A DNA stretch of 64,000 bases from Streptomyces sp. GKU 895 (GCA_002027195.1 MWJO01000001.1:124001-188000), one strand, 5' to 3'. Counted from the first letter of the stretch, positions 38,361 to 48,786 are shown. Numbers and translations: made by a program. Notes: generated by a model from the letters alone, not told the origin.

Positions 38361-38627
38361 TCAAGACGCTCTCGCGCCGACCCCCTCGACGTTCTTGCGC
38401 GCCGAGCGCCGTCGTGTCGCGCGGCGCTCGCTCTCCGTCGTGCCACCCCAGATGCCCTCGACCTGCCCGACGTCCAGCGCCCACTGCAGACAGCGCTCCC
38501 GCACGGGGCACCGGGCGCACACGGCCTTCGCCTCGTCGATCTGGACCAGCGTCAGACCCGCGGTGCCGATGGGGAAGAACAGATCGGGGTCGACATCCCG
38601 GCAAGCCGCTCTCTCGCGCCAACTCAT
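38361..38627 (-). CDS. WhiB-like Fe-S regulatory protein
   Basis: An 88-residue Wbl protein with the four cluster cysteines C9, C37, C40 and C46 (CxxC plus flanking) and the turn GIWGGTTESER followed by a basic tail (RRATRRR). Wbl proteins hold a [4Fe-4S] cluster, sense O2, NO or redox state and bind the main sigma factor. ATG 38627 follows AAGGAGG. An exact TGTCACA promoter motif lies 42 bases upstream, placing a redox-sensing regulator in the proposed regulon. Confidence 0.9.
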   Translation of the reverse strand: MSWRERAACRDVDPDLFFPIGTAGLTLVQIDEAKAVCARCPVRERCLQWALDVGQVEGIWGGTTESERRATRRRSARKNVEGVGARAS

Positions 38628-38668
38628 GGCAGCGCCTCCTTATTCGTCGCGGATGCCTCTCATGCAAC

Positions 38669-38696
38669 TGACCGTCCGGAGGGAGGCCCTGTGACA
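38669..38696 (-). promoter_or_regulatory. ECF41-type promoter before the WhiB-like gene
   Basis: Minus strand: TGTCACA, 15 bases, CGGTCA. Exact match. Confidence 0.8.
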
Positions 38697-38791
38697 TTCC
38701 ATGGCGGAGAGCAACGATGTGAAAAATACAGTGTGACAACAGGCACAATGTCTTGAGTGGGGCTCCGGGGACGCCGCACCATCTGGGAGTT

Positions 38792-39718
38792 GTGAACGCC
38801 ACACAGGGCCCGAGGCCCCTTCCCAGTCCAGCCGTCGATCCCCGGGACCCCCTCTCCCCGGGCACCCACACCCTCGTCGTCCGGCACGGTACGGCCGCCG
38901 TCGACCAGCGCTACCACGTCGCCGGAACCGGCCCGGTGTGCGTCGCCCACTCCGGAGGGCCGGGCATCGGCTGGGAGTACCTGCGCATGCCCGAGCTGGA
39001 GCACAGCATGACCGTCGTCTACCTCGAGCCGGTCGGCACGGGCGACTCGGGCCGGCTGTCCGACCCGCGCGACTACACCCTCGCCACCTACACCCACTTC
39101 CTGCACGCGGTGATCGAGCACCTGGGCGTCGCCGAGGTGGCTCTGCTGGGCCACTCCCACGGCGGATTCGTCGCCCAGCGCTACGCCCTCGACCACCCCG
39201 AGCGCCTGGCGTCCCTCGTCCTGTACGACACCTCACCCATGACGGGAGAGGAGTTCTGGGCGGCCGCCGTGGCCAACATGACCGGCTTCGTCCAGCGGCA
39301 CGCCGACGAGCGGCCGGAAGTAGCCACCTACATCGTGGGTCTCACCACGCGACTCGACCGGTCCGACGACGCCGGCGCGACGAAGATGCTGCGCACCATC
39401 TCCCCGGCCTACTTCCACGACTACTGGGGCCGCGAGGAGGAGTTCGCGGCCGGGCGGGCGTCCCTGCGTATGTTCGCGGCACCGGCCTGGGGCGCGGAGC
39501 CTCCGTTCGACGTCCGCGGGGAGCTGTCCCGGCTCGCCGTCCCGACGCTGGTCCTGGTCGGCGACGACGACTTCATCTGCGGGCCGCGCTGGGCACACAT
39601 GCTGCACCGGCTCCTTCCCGACGCCCGGCTGGTGATCCTGGAGAAGACGGGCCATCTCGGGCACATCGAGCGTCCCGAGATGTTCACGGCGGCCGTACGC
39701 GACTTCCTCAGCGAATGA
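38792..39718 (+). CDS. Alpha/beta hydrolase, proline iminopeptidase-like
   Basis: About 308 residues from GTG 38792; TTG 38753 would add 13. VCVAHSGGPGIGWEYL matches the HGGPG oxyanion motif of proline iminopeptidases with HSGGPG, LLGHSHGGFVAQ holds the nucleophile Ser, LVGDDDFICGPRWA the acid and KTGHLGHIERPE the His. It likely cleaves an N-terminal Pro amide or a similar ester; exact substrate unknown. Its 3' end overlaps the convergent MarR gene by 11 bases. No TGTCACA motif faces it. Confidence 0.8.
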   Translation: MNATQGPRPLPSPAVDPRDPLSPGTHTLVVRHGTAAVDQRYHVAGTGPVCVAHSGGPGIGWEYLRMPELEHSMTVVYLEPVGTGDSGRLSDPRDYTLATYTHFLHAVIEHLGVAEVALLGHSHGGFVAQRYALDHPERLASLVLYDTSPMTGEEFWAAAVANMTGFVQRHADERPEVATYIVGLTTRLDRSDDAGATKMLRTISPAYFHDYWGREEEFAAGRASLRMFAAPAWGAEPPFDVRGELSRLAVPTLVLVGDDDFICGPRWAHMLHRLLPDARLVILEKTGHLGHIERPEMFTAAVRDFLSE

Positions 39719-40223
39719 CCGTACGGGCTTCGCCGTCGCCGGTGAGGAACTGCCGCAGGAGCGGATCCGTGTCCTGTGAGCCGAGATCGCGGACCGCGTC
39801 CCGGACGGCCTGTTCGTAGCGGGACGAGGTGCGGCGCAGTGCGGCGTGTCCCGCCGGGGCCAGCAGTATCTGCACGCCGCGCCGGTCGTGGTCGACGGCG
39901 CTGGAGATGATCAGGCCCTGTCGGCGCAGGCGTGCCATCAGCCTGCTTGTGGCGGACTGACTCAGGCCGAGCCTGGTGGCCACGTCCCCGAGCCGCAAGG
40001 GTTCGGCGTCCGCGGCGGAGTGGCCGCCCATGTGGCGCAGGGCCTGTACTTCGCTCACCCCGAACCCGGTCTCCTCGCGCAGCCGCCGTTCCACCGTCGC
40101 CTGGACGCGGCGGTGGAGGCGGTCGAGGGCGTCCCATCGGTCGGTCGCGCAGGACTGCGTGCGGTCGTCGGCGGAGCCGGGGCGTCCTTCGCACACCACG
40201 TCCCCGTGCGCCGTGCCGGTCAT
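39708..40223 (-). CDS. MarR-family regulator
   Basis: A 171-residue regulator with the MarR winged helix: LRLGDVATRLGLSQSATSRL as recognition helices, then RRQGLIISSAVDHDRRGVQI for the wing (DxRxxxI). Flanking helices form the dimer interface. Its ATG overlaps the TGA of the preceding sigma gene in an ATGA, so the two are translationally coupled. MarR proteins repress and respond to phenolics or oxidants; targets may include the coupled sigma gene. Confidence 0.85.
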   Translation of the reverse strand: MTGTAHGDVVCEGRPGSADDRTQSCATDRWDALDRLHRRVQATVERRLREETGFGVSEVQALRHMGGHSAADAEPLRLGDVATRLGLSQSATSRLMARLRRQGLIISSAVDHDRRGVQILLAPAGHAALRRTSSRYEQAVRDAVRDLGSQDTDPLLRQFLTGDGEARTVIR

Positions 40224-40951
40224 GCGGTGGCCCGGTGGGACGGCGCACCGTCGCGTGCGGCCGTTCCCTCGCCGGAGTACGGCGTGTCCTGGCCGGTCAG
40301 CACGTGCTCCAGATGGCCGAGGTCTCCGGTGCGGGCGGCGGTGAAGATCGCCTGGACGAGCCGTCGATGGGTGGCCGCGTCCACGTGCTGCCGGTGCCGC
40401 CGGTTGTTCAGTCGGTCCTGGGCGCGGGAGACCTGCTGCCGTGCGTTCCCCACGGACAGGTGGAGCAGGTCGCCGATCTGGGTGTACGAGTAGCCGAACG
40501 CCTCGCGCAGCACGTACGCCGCGCGCTGGTTGGGGGTCAGGGTCTGCAGAAGCAGCAGAACGGCATGCTCCACCGAGTCCTGGCGTTCTGCGAGGGCCTC
40601 CGGTGTCGTCCCGGTGTCCGTGGACTCCGGCAGCCAGGGGGTGGCACTGGACTCGCGGCGCCTGCGCGCCGACTGCAGCACGTTGATGGCGAGCCGGACA
40701 GTCGTGGTGCGGAGCAGCGCACCGGGGTCGGCGACGACGGTGCGATCCGTGCCTTGCCACCGCAGCCACGCCTCCTGGATGACGTCCTCGGCTTCGCCGG
40801 GATCTCGGAGAATCCGATTGGCGATCTTGAGCAGTCCTGGCCGGATGCGGCCGAACACGGAGGCCGCGTCGTTGAGTTCGACGGGCGCGGCAGTGATGGA
40901 CATCATCACCGGCTGGGGACTCTGCCGGATTGCGATCACAGATGTGTCCAC
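40220..40951 (-). CDS. ECF41-type sigma factor with shortened C-terminal domain
   Basis: A 243-residue sigma factor. Sigma-2 is clear (ANRILRDPGEAEDVIQEAWL), as are the linker motif WLPES and sigma-4 (LTPNQRAAYVLREAFGYSYT, then LLHLSVGNARQQVSRAQ). The SnoaL-like extension stops about 45 residues after sigma-4 (GHLEHVLTGQDTPYSG), so DGGGK and NPDKL are missing. GTG 40951 was chosen because GAGGAG lies seven bases upstream; an in-frame GTG at 41005 exists. In ECF41 work, partial removal of this domain gave constitutive sigma activity. It is coupled to a MarR gene, a likely replacement control. Confidence 0.8.
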   Translation of the reverse strand: MDTSVIAIRQSPQPVMMSITAAPVELNDAASVFGRIRPGLLKIANRILRDPGEAEDVIQEAWLRWQGTDRTVVADPGALLRTTTVRLAINVLQSARRRRESSATPWLPESTDTGTTPEALAERQDSVEHAVLLLLQTLTPNQRAAYVLREAFGYSYTQIGDLLHLSVGNARQQVSRAQDRLNNRRHRQHVDAATHRRLVQAIFTAARTGDLGHLEHVLTGQDTPYSGEGTAARDGAPSHRATA

Positions 40952-41411
40952 GATCGGCTCCTCTGCTGGTTGGGGATCGGCGGCTTCCCTCACCGCCGAC
41001 ACCAACTTCGCGCCGACACGGGCACTGCCGCGCCCCTGATAGACCGTGGGGCACCCCGTGGTCGTACCGTGGCCACCACGTGGCCAGGGCCGCCAACCCC
41101 CTGGCCCACGGGCCCTCGGAGGGGCCTGTCATGCCCGGTCGCGCAGGCGCCTGGGGCCCGTCACCCCTGGTTCCGGGCGGCCCTGGGGGCCGTCGCCCCC
41201 TTGGGCCGTCACCCCGTGACCCCCCACGCCTCGGGTCTCTGGCCGGGTCCGGACCTCGACAGGGCCGGCCATGCGTGGTCCGGGGCCGCGGGCAGCGGCC
41301 AGGGGGCCGGGGCGCACGGCGTGGCGGGGATGCCGTCGGTGCGGCCCGCGCGGGCTCCCGACGGGGCGCGGCGCAGCACGCGGATCGCCCGGCGTAACGA
41401 TTCGCCGGGGG
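40952..41411. other. Intergenic region with three short repeats
   Basis: No gene seen. GG(C/G)CCGTC(A/G)CCCC occurs at 41155-41167, 41187-41200 and 41203-41215. They lie upstream of the sigma-MarR pair and downstream of the LAL gene; a role is unproven. Confidence 0.4.
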
Positions 41412-44174
41412 TCAGGCGGGAGTCGCTGCACCGCCCGGCAGCACGGCGGTCAGCTGTTTGCGGGACCGGATCCCGAGCTTCGTGAACACCTTCCGCAGGT
41501 GCCACTCGATGGTGTGCGGGCTGAGGAACAGCTGCGCGCCGATCTCGAGGTTGGTCAGCCCTTCGCCGGCCAGCCGGGCGATCTGGGCCTCCTGGGGCGT
41601 GAGCGCCTCGTCGTGGCCGGTGGCGCGCCTGCGCACCGTCTCCCCGGCGGCCTCCAGCTCCCGGCGGGCGCGCTCGGCGAAGGCCTCCGCGCCCGCCCGG
41701 TCGAGGATCTCGTGGGCGCGGGCCAACTGGTCCCGGGCCTCGGCGCGGTGGTTCTCGCGGCTGAGCCACTCGCCGTACAGCAGCCGTGTGCGGGCGAGCG
41801 CCGTCCGCACCGGGGTGCTCTCCAGGCGGGCGATCGCCTCCCGGTACAGGGCGTCGGCCGTGCCCCCCTCACTGATCAGGGCACGGGCTGCCGCGGAGGT
41901 GCCCGTCGCCCAGGCCGTGCCGCTGGCCTCGCAGATGGCCGTGAGGCGGTCGGCGGCCTCGACGGCGAGGTCCCGCTGCCCGCTGCGGGCCGCCGCCTCC
42001 ACCAGCTCGGGCAGGGAGGACAGGGCCAGCCCCAGCTCCTGCGGGTACTCGCAGCCCTTGGCGGCGGCGGCGCAGGCCTCCTCGTACCGCCCGAGGCCGT
42101 TGTACAGCACGGCCAGCGCCCACTGGGGAGCCGTGAGCGTCTTTCCCTCACCGCTGAGGGTCCGGTCACCGGTGATCGTCGCGATCGCCCGCAGGGTCTC
42201 GGTCTCGCGGCCGCGCCAGGGTTCGATCACCAACGCCCCGTAGTGTGCGAGGAAGTGGCTGCCGGTGGCCTCGCCGATCGTTACCGCCTCCGCGGCGAGC
42301 GAGTCAGCATCGTCCAGATCACCGGCGAAGACCCGGTTCGCCAGCCGCAGCAGGAGCGCCGAGGGCAGCACGGACAGCGTTCCGGTCTCCCGGGCCAGAC
42401 GGACAAGCTTGGCCGACAGACCGCTCCAGCTGTCGAAATCCCACACGTTGTGGGCCATGCGGCAGGCGAACGGGAGCCAGCCCAGCGACTGCTCCGCGGT
42501 GAATCCGCCGCACCGCAGCGTGCTCAGCGCATTGCGCAGAATCGGGGCGCCCGCCGCGTAGCCGTCCGTGGTGGCCACGGCCAGGCCGTCCAGGAAGAGG
42601 TCGGTGGGGCCCGGGTGAGCCGCCGGAGGCGCGGTGCGTGCGGCCCGGGCAACCTCCTCGAGGCCGGGGCCGCTGGACACGCGGCCCGCGGTGAGGGCCG
42701 CGTAGAACGCGTCCCGGTAGGTCTCCCGGGCGATGTCGGAGTCGAGCGGCTCGAACTCCCGGGCCGCCGTGAGCAGCAGCGGCACCGTGGCACCGGCACT
42801 GCGCGATCCGAAGGTGATCTGCCCGCGCAGCAGGCTGGCCTGGGCGTGCTGCAGAGGGTCGAGCGCGCCCATCTCGGCCACGTTGAGCAGCTCCAGCGCG
42901 GCGTCGAACGCTCCGGCGAGATACTTGGCCCGCGCCGCTGCCAGCGCTCTGCTGCGGCGGCGGGCGGGCTCGGGCGTCAGCTCGGCCGCTCGTTCGAGGA
43001 AGGCCGCCGACGCGCGATGCCGCCACGCGCCTGCGCGCGTTCGGCCGAGCGGGCCAGTTCTTCCGCCACGGCCTCGTCGGGCTCCGCCGTGGCGCGGGCC
43101 AGGTGCCAGGCGCGGCGGTCGGGATCGGACCGTGCGTCCGTGGCCTCGGCCAGTGCCCTGTGCGCCTCCCGGCGCTCGGCCGGTCCTGCCGCGCGGTAGA
43201 CGGCCGAGCGCACCAACGGGTGCCGGAACTGGACTCGCGTGCGCACTTCCAGCAGGTGCGCGGCCACCGCGGGGAGGCCTCGCTCATGGACACGCCAAGA
43301 ATGTCGGCGGCGCGGCGCAGCAACGAGACATCGCCGACGGGCTCGGCCGCCGCGAGCAGCAGCAGCCGCCGTGTCTGCGGGGGGAGTTCCTCGACACGCA
43401 GGCTGAAGTTGTGCTCGAGCCTGCCGACGACCGGCCCCATCGACGGTGAGGCGTAGCCGCCCGCCAGTTCGGCCGCGGAGGTGCTGCGGGGCAGCTCCAG
43501 CAAGGCCAGTGGATTGCCGCGCGCCTCGGCGAGAATCCTGCTGCGGACCGGCTCGTCGAACCGGCCGGGAAGCACCGAGGCCAGCATGGCGCGGGCCTCG
43601 GGCTCGCTCAGCCCGCCGAGAGTGAGTTCGGGCAGCCCCTGCAGGGCGCGTTCGCCGTCCGCCTCGCGGACGGCGAAGATCAGTCCCACGCGCTCCGCCA
43701 TCAGGCGCCTGGCGACGAACCCGACGATCTGGGCCGAGACGCCGTCGAGCCACTGCACGTCGTCGATGAGACAGATCAGTGGCGTCTGCTCAGCTACATC
43801 GGCGAGCAGGCTGAGGACCGCCAGACCCACGAGGAACCGGTCCGGGGGAATGCCCGCGCTCAGCCCGAAGGCGGTCTCCAGGGCCGTCCGCTGCGGATCG
43901 GGGAGGTGCCCGAGACGATCGAGGAAGGGCGCGCACAGCTGGTGCAGACCGCCGAAGGCCAGCTCCATCTCGCCTCGACTCCCGCCGCGCGCACCACGGT
44001 GCAGTCCTCGGCGGTCTCGGCCACGTAGTCCAGCAGGGCGGACTTGCCGATACCGGCCTCGCCGCGCAGTACAAGGACCGCGCTGTGGCCGTCGCGCACC
44101 TTGGCCACCTGCCGGTCCAGCACCGTCCGCTCACTCTGCCGCCCGTGCAGGAAGCCCGGATTCTTGCCTTTCAT
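41412..44174 (-). pseudogene. LAL-type LuxR regulator with three single-base frameshifts
   Basis: Together the frames encode about 920 residues: an N-terminal AAA-type ATPase with Walker A ([12 protein letters not shown]), Walker B ([13 protein letters not shown]), a long TPR-like middle and a C-terminal LuxR helix-turn-helix (LTPQEAQIARLAGEGLTNLE, then LFLSPHTIEWHLRKVF). Frame changes occur near 43972, 43272 and 43018, each repaired by adding one G or C, after which the family sequence continues. LAL proteins are pathway-specific activators in Streptomyces. ATG 44174 has GGGG upstream. Clean repair of all three breaks favours sequencing error over decay. Confidence 0.75.
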
Positions 44175-44368
44175 GAACACCCCCGGCTGCGAGCGTATAG
44201 ATCTGGTCTTCGGCCGCACAACTCATCTGCGGCGCTGGTCAGGTCGTCGGTGAGGCTCAGGGCAGTGGTGTCCCGCGGGGCCTTGGCCGAGCTGCAGCGG
44301 GGCCGGCCGGCGTGCGCTGCCGGACCTTCGGACAGGCGTCCGGCCTATCCACCGACACCGCAGTCGCG

Positions 44369-45575
44369 TCAGCGACTGTCCTCGAACGCCGCGGCCTCGA
44401 CGATCTTCTTTACGGTGGTGAGGTAGCGGGCCGCGTCCGCGCCGTCCACCAGCCGGTGGTCGTACGAGAGCGAGAGGTGGACCAGTTCGCGGACACCGAT
44501 GAACTCCTCGTCGCCGTCCTGCACGACCGCCGGCCGTCTGACCGCGGCTCCCACGCCCAGGATCGCCGCCTGGTGCGGCGGGACGATGAGGGTGTCGAAG
44601 AGGGCGCCGCGTGCTCCGGTGTCGCTGACCGTGAAGGTGGCTCCGGCCACGTCCGCGGGCGTGAGCCGGCCGGCGAGGGCGTGAGAGGCGAGGGCGTGGA
44701 CGGCACGGGCGATGCCGCTGACGGTGAGATCACCCGCGCCTCGCACCACCGGGGTCACCGGCCCCTGGTCGGTGTCGACCGTGATGCCGACGTTCTCGGT
44801 GTCGTAGTACGTGATCGAGGCGCCGCCCGTGTCGAGCCTGACGTTGATGACGGGGTGCGCCTTGAGCGCCTGGGCGGCGGCCAGGACGAAGAACGGCATC
44901 GGTGTCAGGGCGAAGCCCTCGCGGGCCAGGAAGCCGTCCGCTGTTTGCCGCCACAGCCGCAGCAGGCCGGTGGCGTCGGCCTCGATGGTGGAGGTCAGCT
45001 GTGCCTGCTCCAGCAGCGCCTGCTTGAGGCTGTCGCCGACGGCCTTGCGCAGGCGGGGGACGGCGGTGGTGTGCCCGCGCAGGGCTGCGCTCGGCGGAGC
45101 CGTTGCCGCCGCCGGGATCGGGTGCGGAGCCGCAGCGGCTGCGGGCGCGGATGCAGGCATCGCGACGGGCGTGGACACGGCGGGGGGTGCGGGTTGCGGC
45201 GTCGGCGCCGGTGCGAGCTGTGGAGCCGGTGGGCGCCGCTCGGGCGACGTGGCGGGCGGCTGCGCGAGCGGCGCAGGTGCGGGTGCTGGTTGCGGCGGGG
45301 TCGGGGCGGCGGTGGTCGCGGCCGCTGCTGCGGTTCGGCGCGGCGGGCGATGACGGCGAGCTCGGCACCACCTCGACCGTCTCATCCTCGCCGACGACGA
45401 TGGTCAGCAAGACGCCTGTGGCAGGCGCGGGGATCTCGGTGTCCACCTTGTCGGTGGACACCTCCAGCAGCGGTTCGTCCTCCTGAACGGGCTCGCCGGG
45501 CTGCTTCAGCCAGCGGGTCACGGTGCCCTCGGTGACGGACTCGCCGAGCGCGGGAAGGGTCACGGAGATCGTCAT
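44369..45575 (-). pseudogene. Dihydrolipoamide acyltransferase (E2), frameshift in linker
   Basis: ATG 45575 follows GAAGGAG. Residues 1-~75 are a lipoyl domain with the lipoylated Lys in [14 protein letters not shown]. Near 45380 the frame is lost: the expected [11 protein letters not shown] can be read only after adding one or two bases. An Ala/Pro-rich linker and the catalytic domain ([20 protein letters not shown] to SLSYDHRLVDGADA, with His and Asp of DHRxxDG) follow in another frame. No E3-binding domain is visible between linker and core. E2 moves the acetyl group from E1 to CoA. It is 17 bases behind aceE, so co-transcribed. Confidence 0.75.
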
Positions 45576-45592
45576 GGCGGCGTATGGCTCCT

Positions 45593-48279
45593 TCAGGTGT
45601 CCAGGCCGTAGTGCTTGCGGGCGCGGTCGACGGTGTCGAGGTCCACTTGTCCGGCCCGAGCCAGCCGGTCCAGGGCCGTCACGGTGATCGATTCGGCGTC
45701 CACGCGGAAGTAGCGCCGTACGTCCTCGCGGGTGTCGGACAGGCCGAATCCGTCCGTGCCCAGTGAGTAGTAGTCCTGCTCGATCCACTGGCCGATCTGG
45801 TCGGGGACCTGGCGCATCCAGTCGCTGACGGCCAGGACCGGACCCGGCGCACCTGTGAGCGACTCGGTCACGAAGGGCACGCGGGTCTCACCGCGCGTGC
45901 GGGCGGTGTCAGCGTCCATCGCGTTCCGGCGCAGCTCCGTCCAGGACGTCACCGACCAGACATCGGCGCGCACGTTCCAGTCGGCGGCGAGCAGTTCCTG
46001 CGCGCGCAGTGCCCAGTGGACGGCGGTGCCGGAGGCCAGGAGCTGCACCCGAGGGCCGGACACGGCGCGGTCGCCGGGCCGGAACGGGTACATGCCGCGG
46101 ACGATGCCCTCCTCGATGCCGGGCCACGCAGGAATGGGCGGCTGCGGCTTCGGCTCGTTGTAGACCGTGAGGTAGTAGAAGACGTTATCGGGCCGCTCCC
46201 CGAACATCCGGCGCAGGCCGTCGCGGACGATGACCGCGATCTCGAAGGCGAAGGCCGGGTCGTAGCTGACGGCCGCCGGGTTGGTGGCGGCCAGGAGGTG
46301 CGAGTGGCCGTCGCCGTGTTGGAGACCTTCGCCGGTCATGGTGGTGCGTCCGGCGGTGCCGCCGACGACGAATCCGCGGCCCATCTGGTCGGCGAGGGCC
46401 CAGAACTGGTCGCCGGTGCGCTGGAAGCCGAACATCGCGTAGAAGATGTAGAACGGGATCATCGGCTCGCCGTGGGTGGCGTACGAGGTCGCGGCGGCGG
46501 TGAATTCAGCCATGGAACCGGCTTCGGTGATGCCCTCGATGAGGAGCTGCCCGGTCTCGCTCTCCCTGTAGTGCAGCAGCTGGTCGGCGTCGACGGGGTC
46601 GTAGGTCTGGCCCTGCGGCGAGTAGATGCCGGCCGTGGGGAACATCGACTCCATGCCGAAGGTACGGGCCTCGTCGGGGATGATCGGCACCCAGCGGGCG
46701 CCGGTACGGCCGTCCCGCATCAGGTCCTTCACCAGGCGGACCAACGCCATGGTGGTGGCGACCTCCTGATGGCCGAAGCCCTTGAGGAGCGCCTCGAACG
46801 GCTGCGCGGCGGGCTCCGGCAGCGGCTTGGGGATCACGCGGCGCGCGGGGACGGGGCCGCCCAGTGCGGCGCGCCGCTCGTGCAGGTACCGCACCTCGGG
46901 CGAGTTCTCCCCGGGGTGCCAGAAGGGAACGACGTCACCGGCGAGGGCGCTGTCGGGGATGGGCAGGTCCAGCACTTCGCGCAGCTCGCGGAACTGCGCC
47001 ATGGTCAGTTTCTTCATCTGGTGGTTGGCGTTTCGGGATTCGAACGCGACCCGAGGGTGTGCCCCTTGACCGTCTGGGCGAGGATCACCGACGGTGCTCC
47101 CCGGTGTTCGACGGCGGCCCGGTAGGCGGCGTACACCTTCAACGGCTCATGCCCACCGCGGGAGTTCTCGAAGAGTTCCACCACCTGGGCGTCGCTCAGG
47201 GTGGCGGAGAGGGTGGACAGGGCGTCCCCGACGAAGAAGTTCTTGCGGATGTAGGCGGCGTCCCGCGCGGCGAAGGTCTGCATCTGGGCGTCGGGCTCCT
47301 CGCTGAGGCGGCGTACCAGGTCACCGGTCGTGTCCTGGGCCAGCAGCGGGTCCCAGGCCTCGCCCCACAGGGTCTTGACGACGTTCCAGCCCGCCCCGCG
47401 GAACCGGGTCTCCAGCTCCTGCACGATCTTGGAGTTGGATCGCACAGGTCCGTCGAGGCGCTGCAGGTTGCAGTTGATCACGAAGGTGAGGTTGTCCAGA
47501 CCCTCACGGGAGGCCAGCGTCAGGGCTGCCGTGGCTTCGGGCTCGTCCGTCTCCCCGTCGCCGAGGAACGCCCACACTCGGGAGGCGGAGGTGTCCTTGA
47601 TGCCGCGGGCCTGCAGATAGCGGTTGAAGCGTGCCTGGTAGACCGCGCCAAGAGGGCCGAGGCCCATGGACACGGTCGGGAACTCCCACAGCCACGGCAG
47701 CCGCCTGGGGTGCGGATAGGACGGGAGGCCGTGACCGCCGGCCTCGCGCCGGAAGCCGTCCAACTGCTGCTCGCTCAGGCGGCCTTCGAGGAACGCCCGG
47801 GCATAGATGCCCGGTGAGGCGTGCCCTTGGAGGAACAACTGGTCGCCCGAGCCGTCCTGTTCCTTGCCACGGAAAAAGTGGTTGAAGCCGATCTCGTACA
47901 GCCAGGCCGCCGACGCGTAGGTGGAGATGTGTCCGCCCAGGCCGAGCCGGGAGCCGCGGGTCACCATGGCCGCGGCGTTCCACCGGTTCAGGGCGGTGAT
48001 CCTGGTTTCCATGGCGATGTCGCCGTCGAACATCGGCTGGGCGGCGGCCGGGATGGTGTTGACGTAGTCCGTGGTGAGCAGCCCCGGCACCCGCAGGCCG
48101 GCGCGGGCCGCGTACTCGTGCACGCGCCGGATCAGGTACACCGCCCGATCAGGTCCGGCGTTGCGTATGACGGCGTCGAGGGAGGCCTGCCACTCCGCGG
48201 TCTCCTCGCGGTCGCGGTCGGGAAGCTGGTCGAGCTCACTGCTCGGCGGGGACGCGGTGGGCCGGGACGAGTCACTCAT
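45593..48279 (-). pseudogene. aceE: Pyruvate dehydrogenase E1 (homodimeric AceE), one-base frameshift
   Basis: About 895 residues in two frames. The N-terminal part carries [16 protein letters not shown], the ThDP-Mg motif GDGETDEPE and, about 27 residues later, NCN; the C-terminal part starts [14 protein letters not shown] and holds EGITEAGSMAEF and GDGHSHLLAATNP. At about 47056 one G is missing (HTLGS then RSNPE); restoring it yields [16 protein letters not shown], the normal family sequence. The enzyme decarboxylates pyruvate for acetyl-CoA. ATG 48279 leads the E1-E2 pair; the next promoter motif upstream is at 48787-48814, in front of an epimerase relic. Confidence 0.8.
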
Positions 48280-48439
48280 GGGCGGCTTTCCTCAAGACGT
48301 AGGGCGGGGGAGACGGGCGAGGGTGCGGTGAGGGGTGCTGTGGGGCGTCGGTCGGTGCGGCGTAGGTGGATCAGCGGACTTCGAGGCATGGGCCAACGTG
48401 TGACGGCCGAGGTGGGAGTCCGGTCCGGGCAGCACCACG

Positions 48440-48690
48440 GGAGGGCGACGTCGCCGGCCGCGGCCGGCCGCAGCACCAGCGAGGCCACGTGCAGCCCGTC
48501 CTCGTGCACGCCCGCGCGGCGGCGCTCACCACAAACTCGAAGAACGGCGTGGTGCCCACCAGGGAGTACGGCAGTCCGGAACGGCGGACGAAGTCCTGCT
48601 GAGGGGCAGCAGCCGTGCCCCGTGGTTCCGCCGACGGGTAACCGCCCTCGAGCCGATCCGCTCCGTGGCGGCTGCAACGACGACTTTCAT
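48440..48690 (-). pseudogene. NmrA-type SDR/epimerase relic
   Basis: ATG 48690 follows AAAGGAG and begins MKVVVAATERIGSRAV, like the MKIVVIGGTGLIGSK start of the intact gene at 58560. About 100 residues are then missing; in a second frame comes DFVRRSGLPYSLVGTTPFFE, matching LIKASGIPWSIVHATQFFE of that gene, and in a third frame EDGLHVASLVLRPAAAGDVA. An internal deletion plus two shifts make it dead. It lies between an exact TGTCACA promoter and the PDH genes. Confidence 0.6.
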
Positions 48691-48786
48691 GCGGTCTCCT
48701 TTGCCGTGCGGGACGGCCTGGCATGACGGCCGGAGGTGCTGAGAGAGCGGTGGCGAGGTCGGATGCGCCCGCGCACCCTGCCCTAT

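Noticed and set aside
38720..38745. Second TGTCACA upstream of the WhiB-like gene
   Set aside because: Its 15-base position holds CGTTGC, not CGGTC, and a better site lies closer to the gene.
47030..47060. GTTCGAATCC sequence resembling a tRNA T-loop
   Set aside because: It lies inside conserved aceE coding sequence (ESRNANHQ region) and no cloverleaf forms around it.
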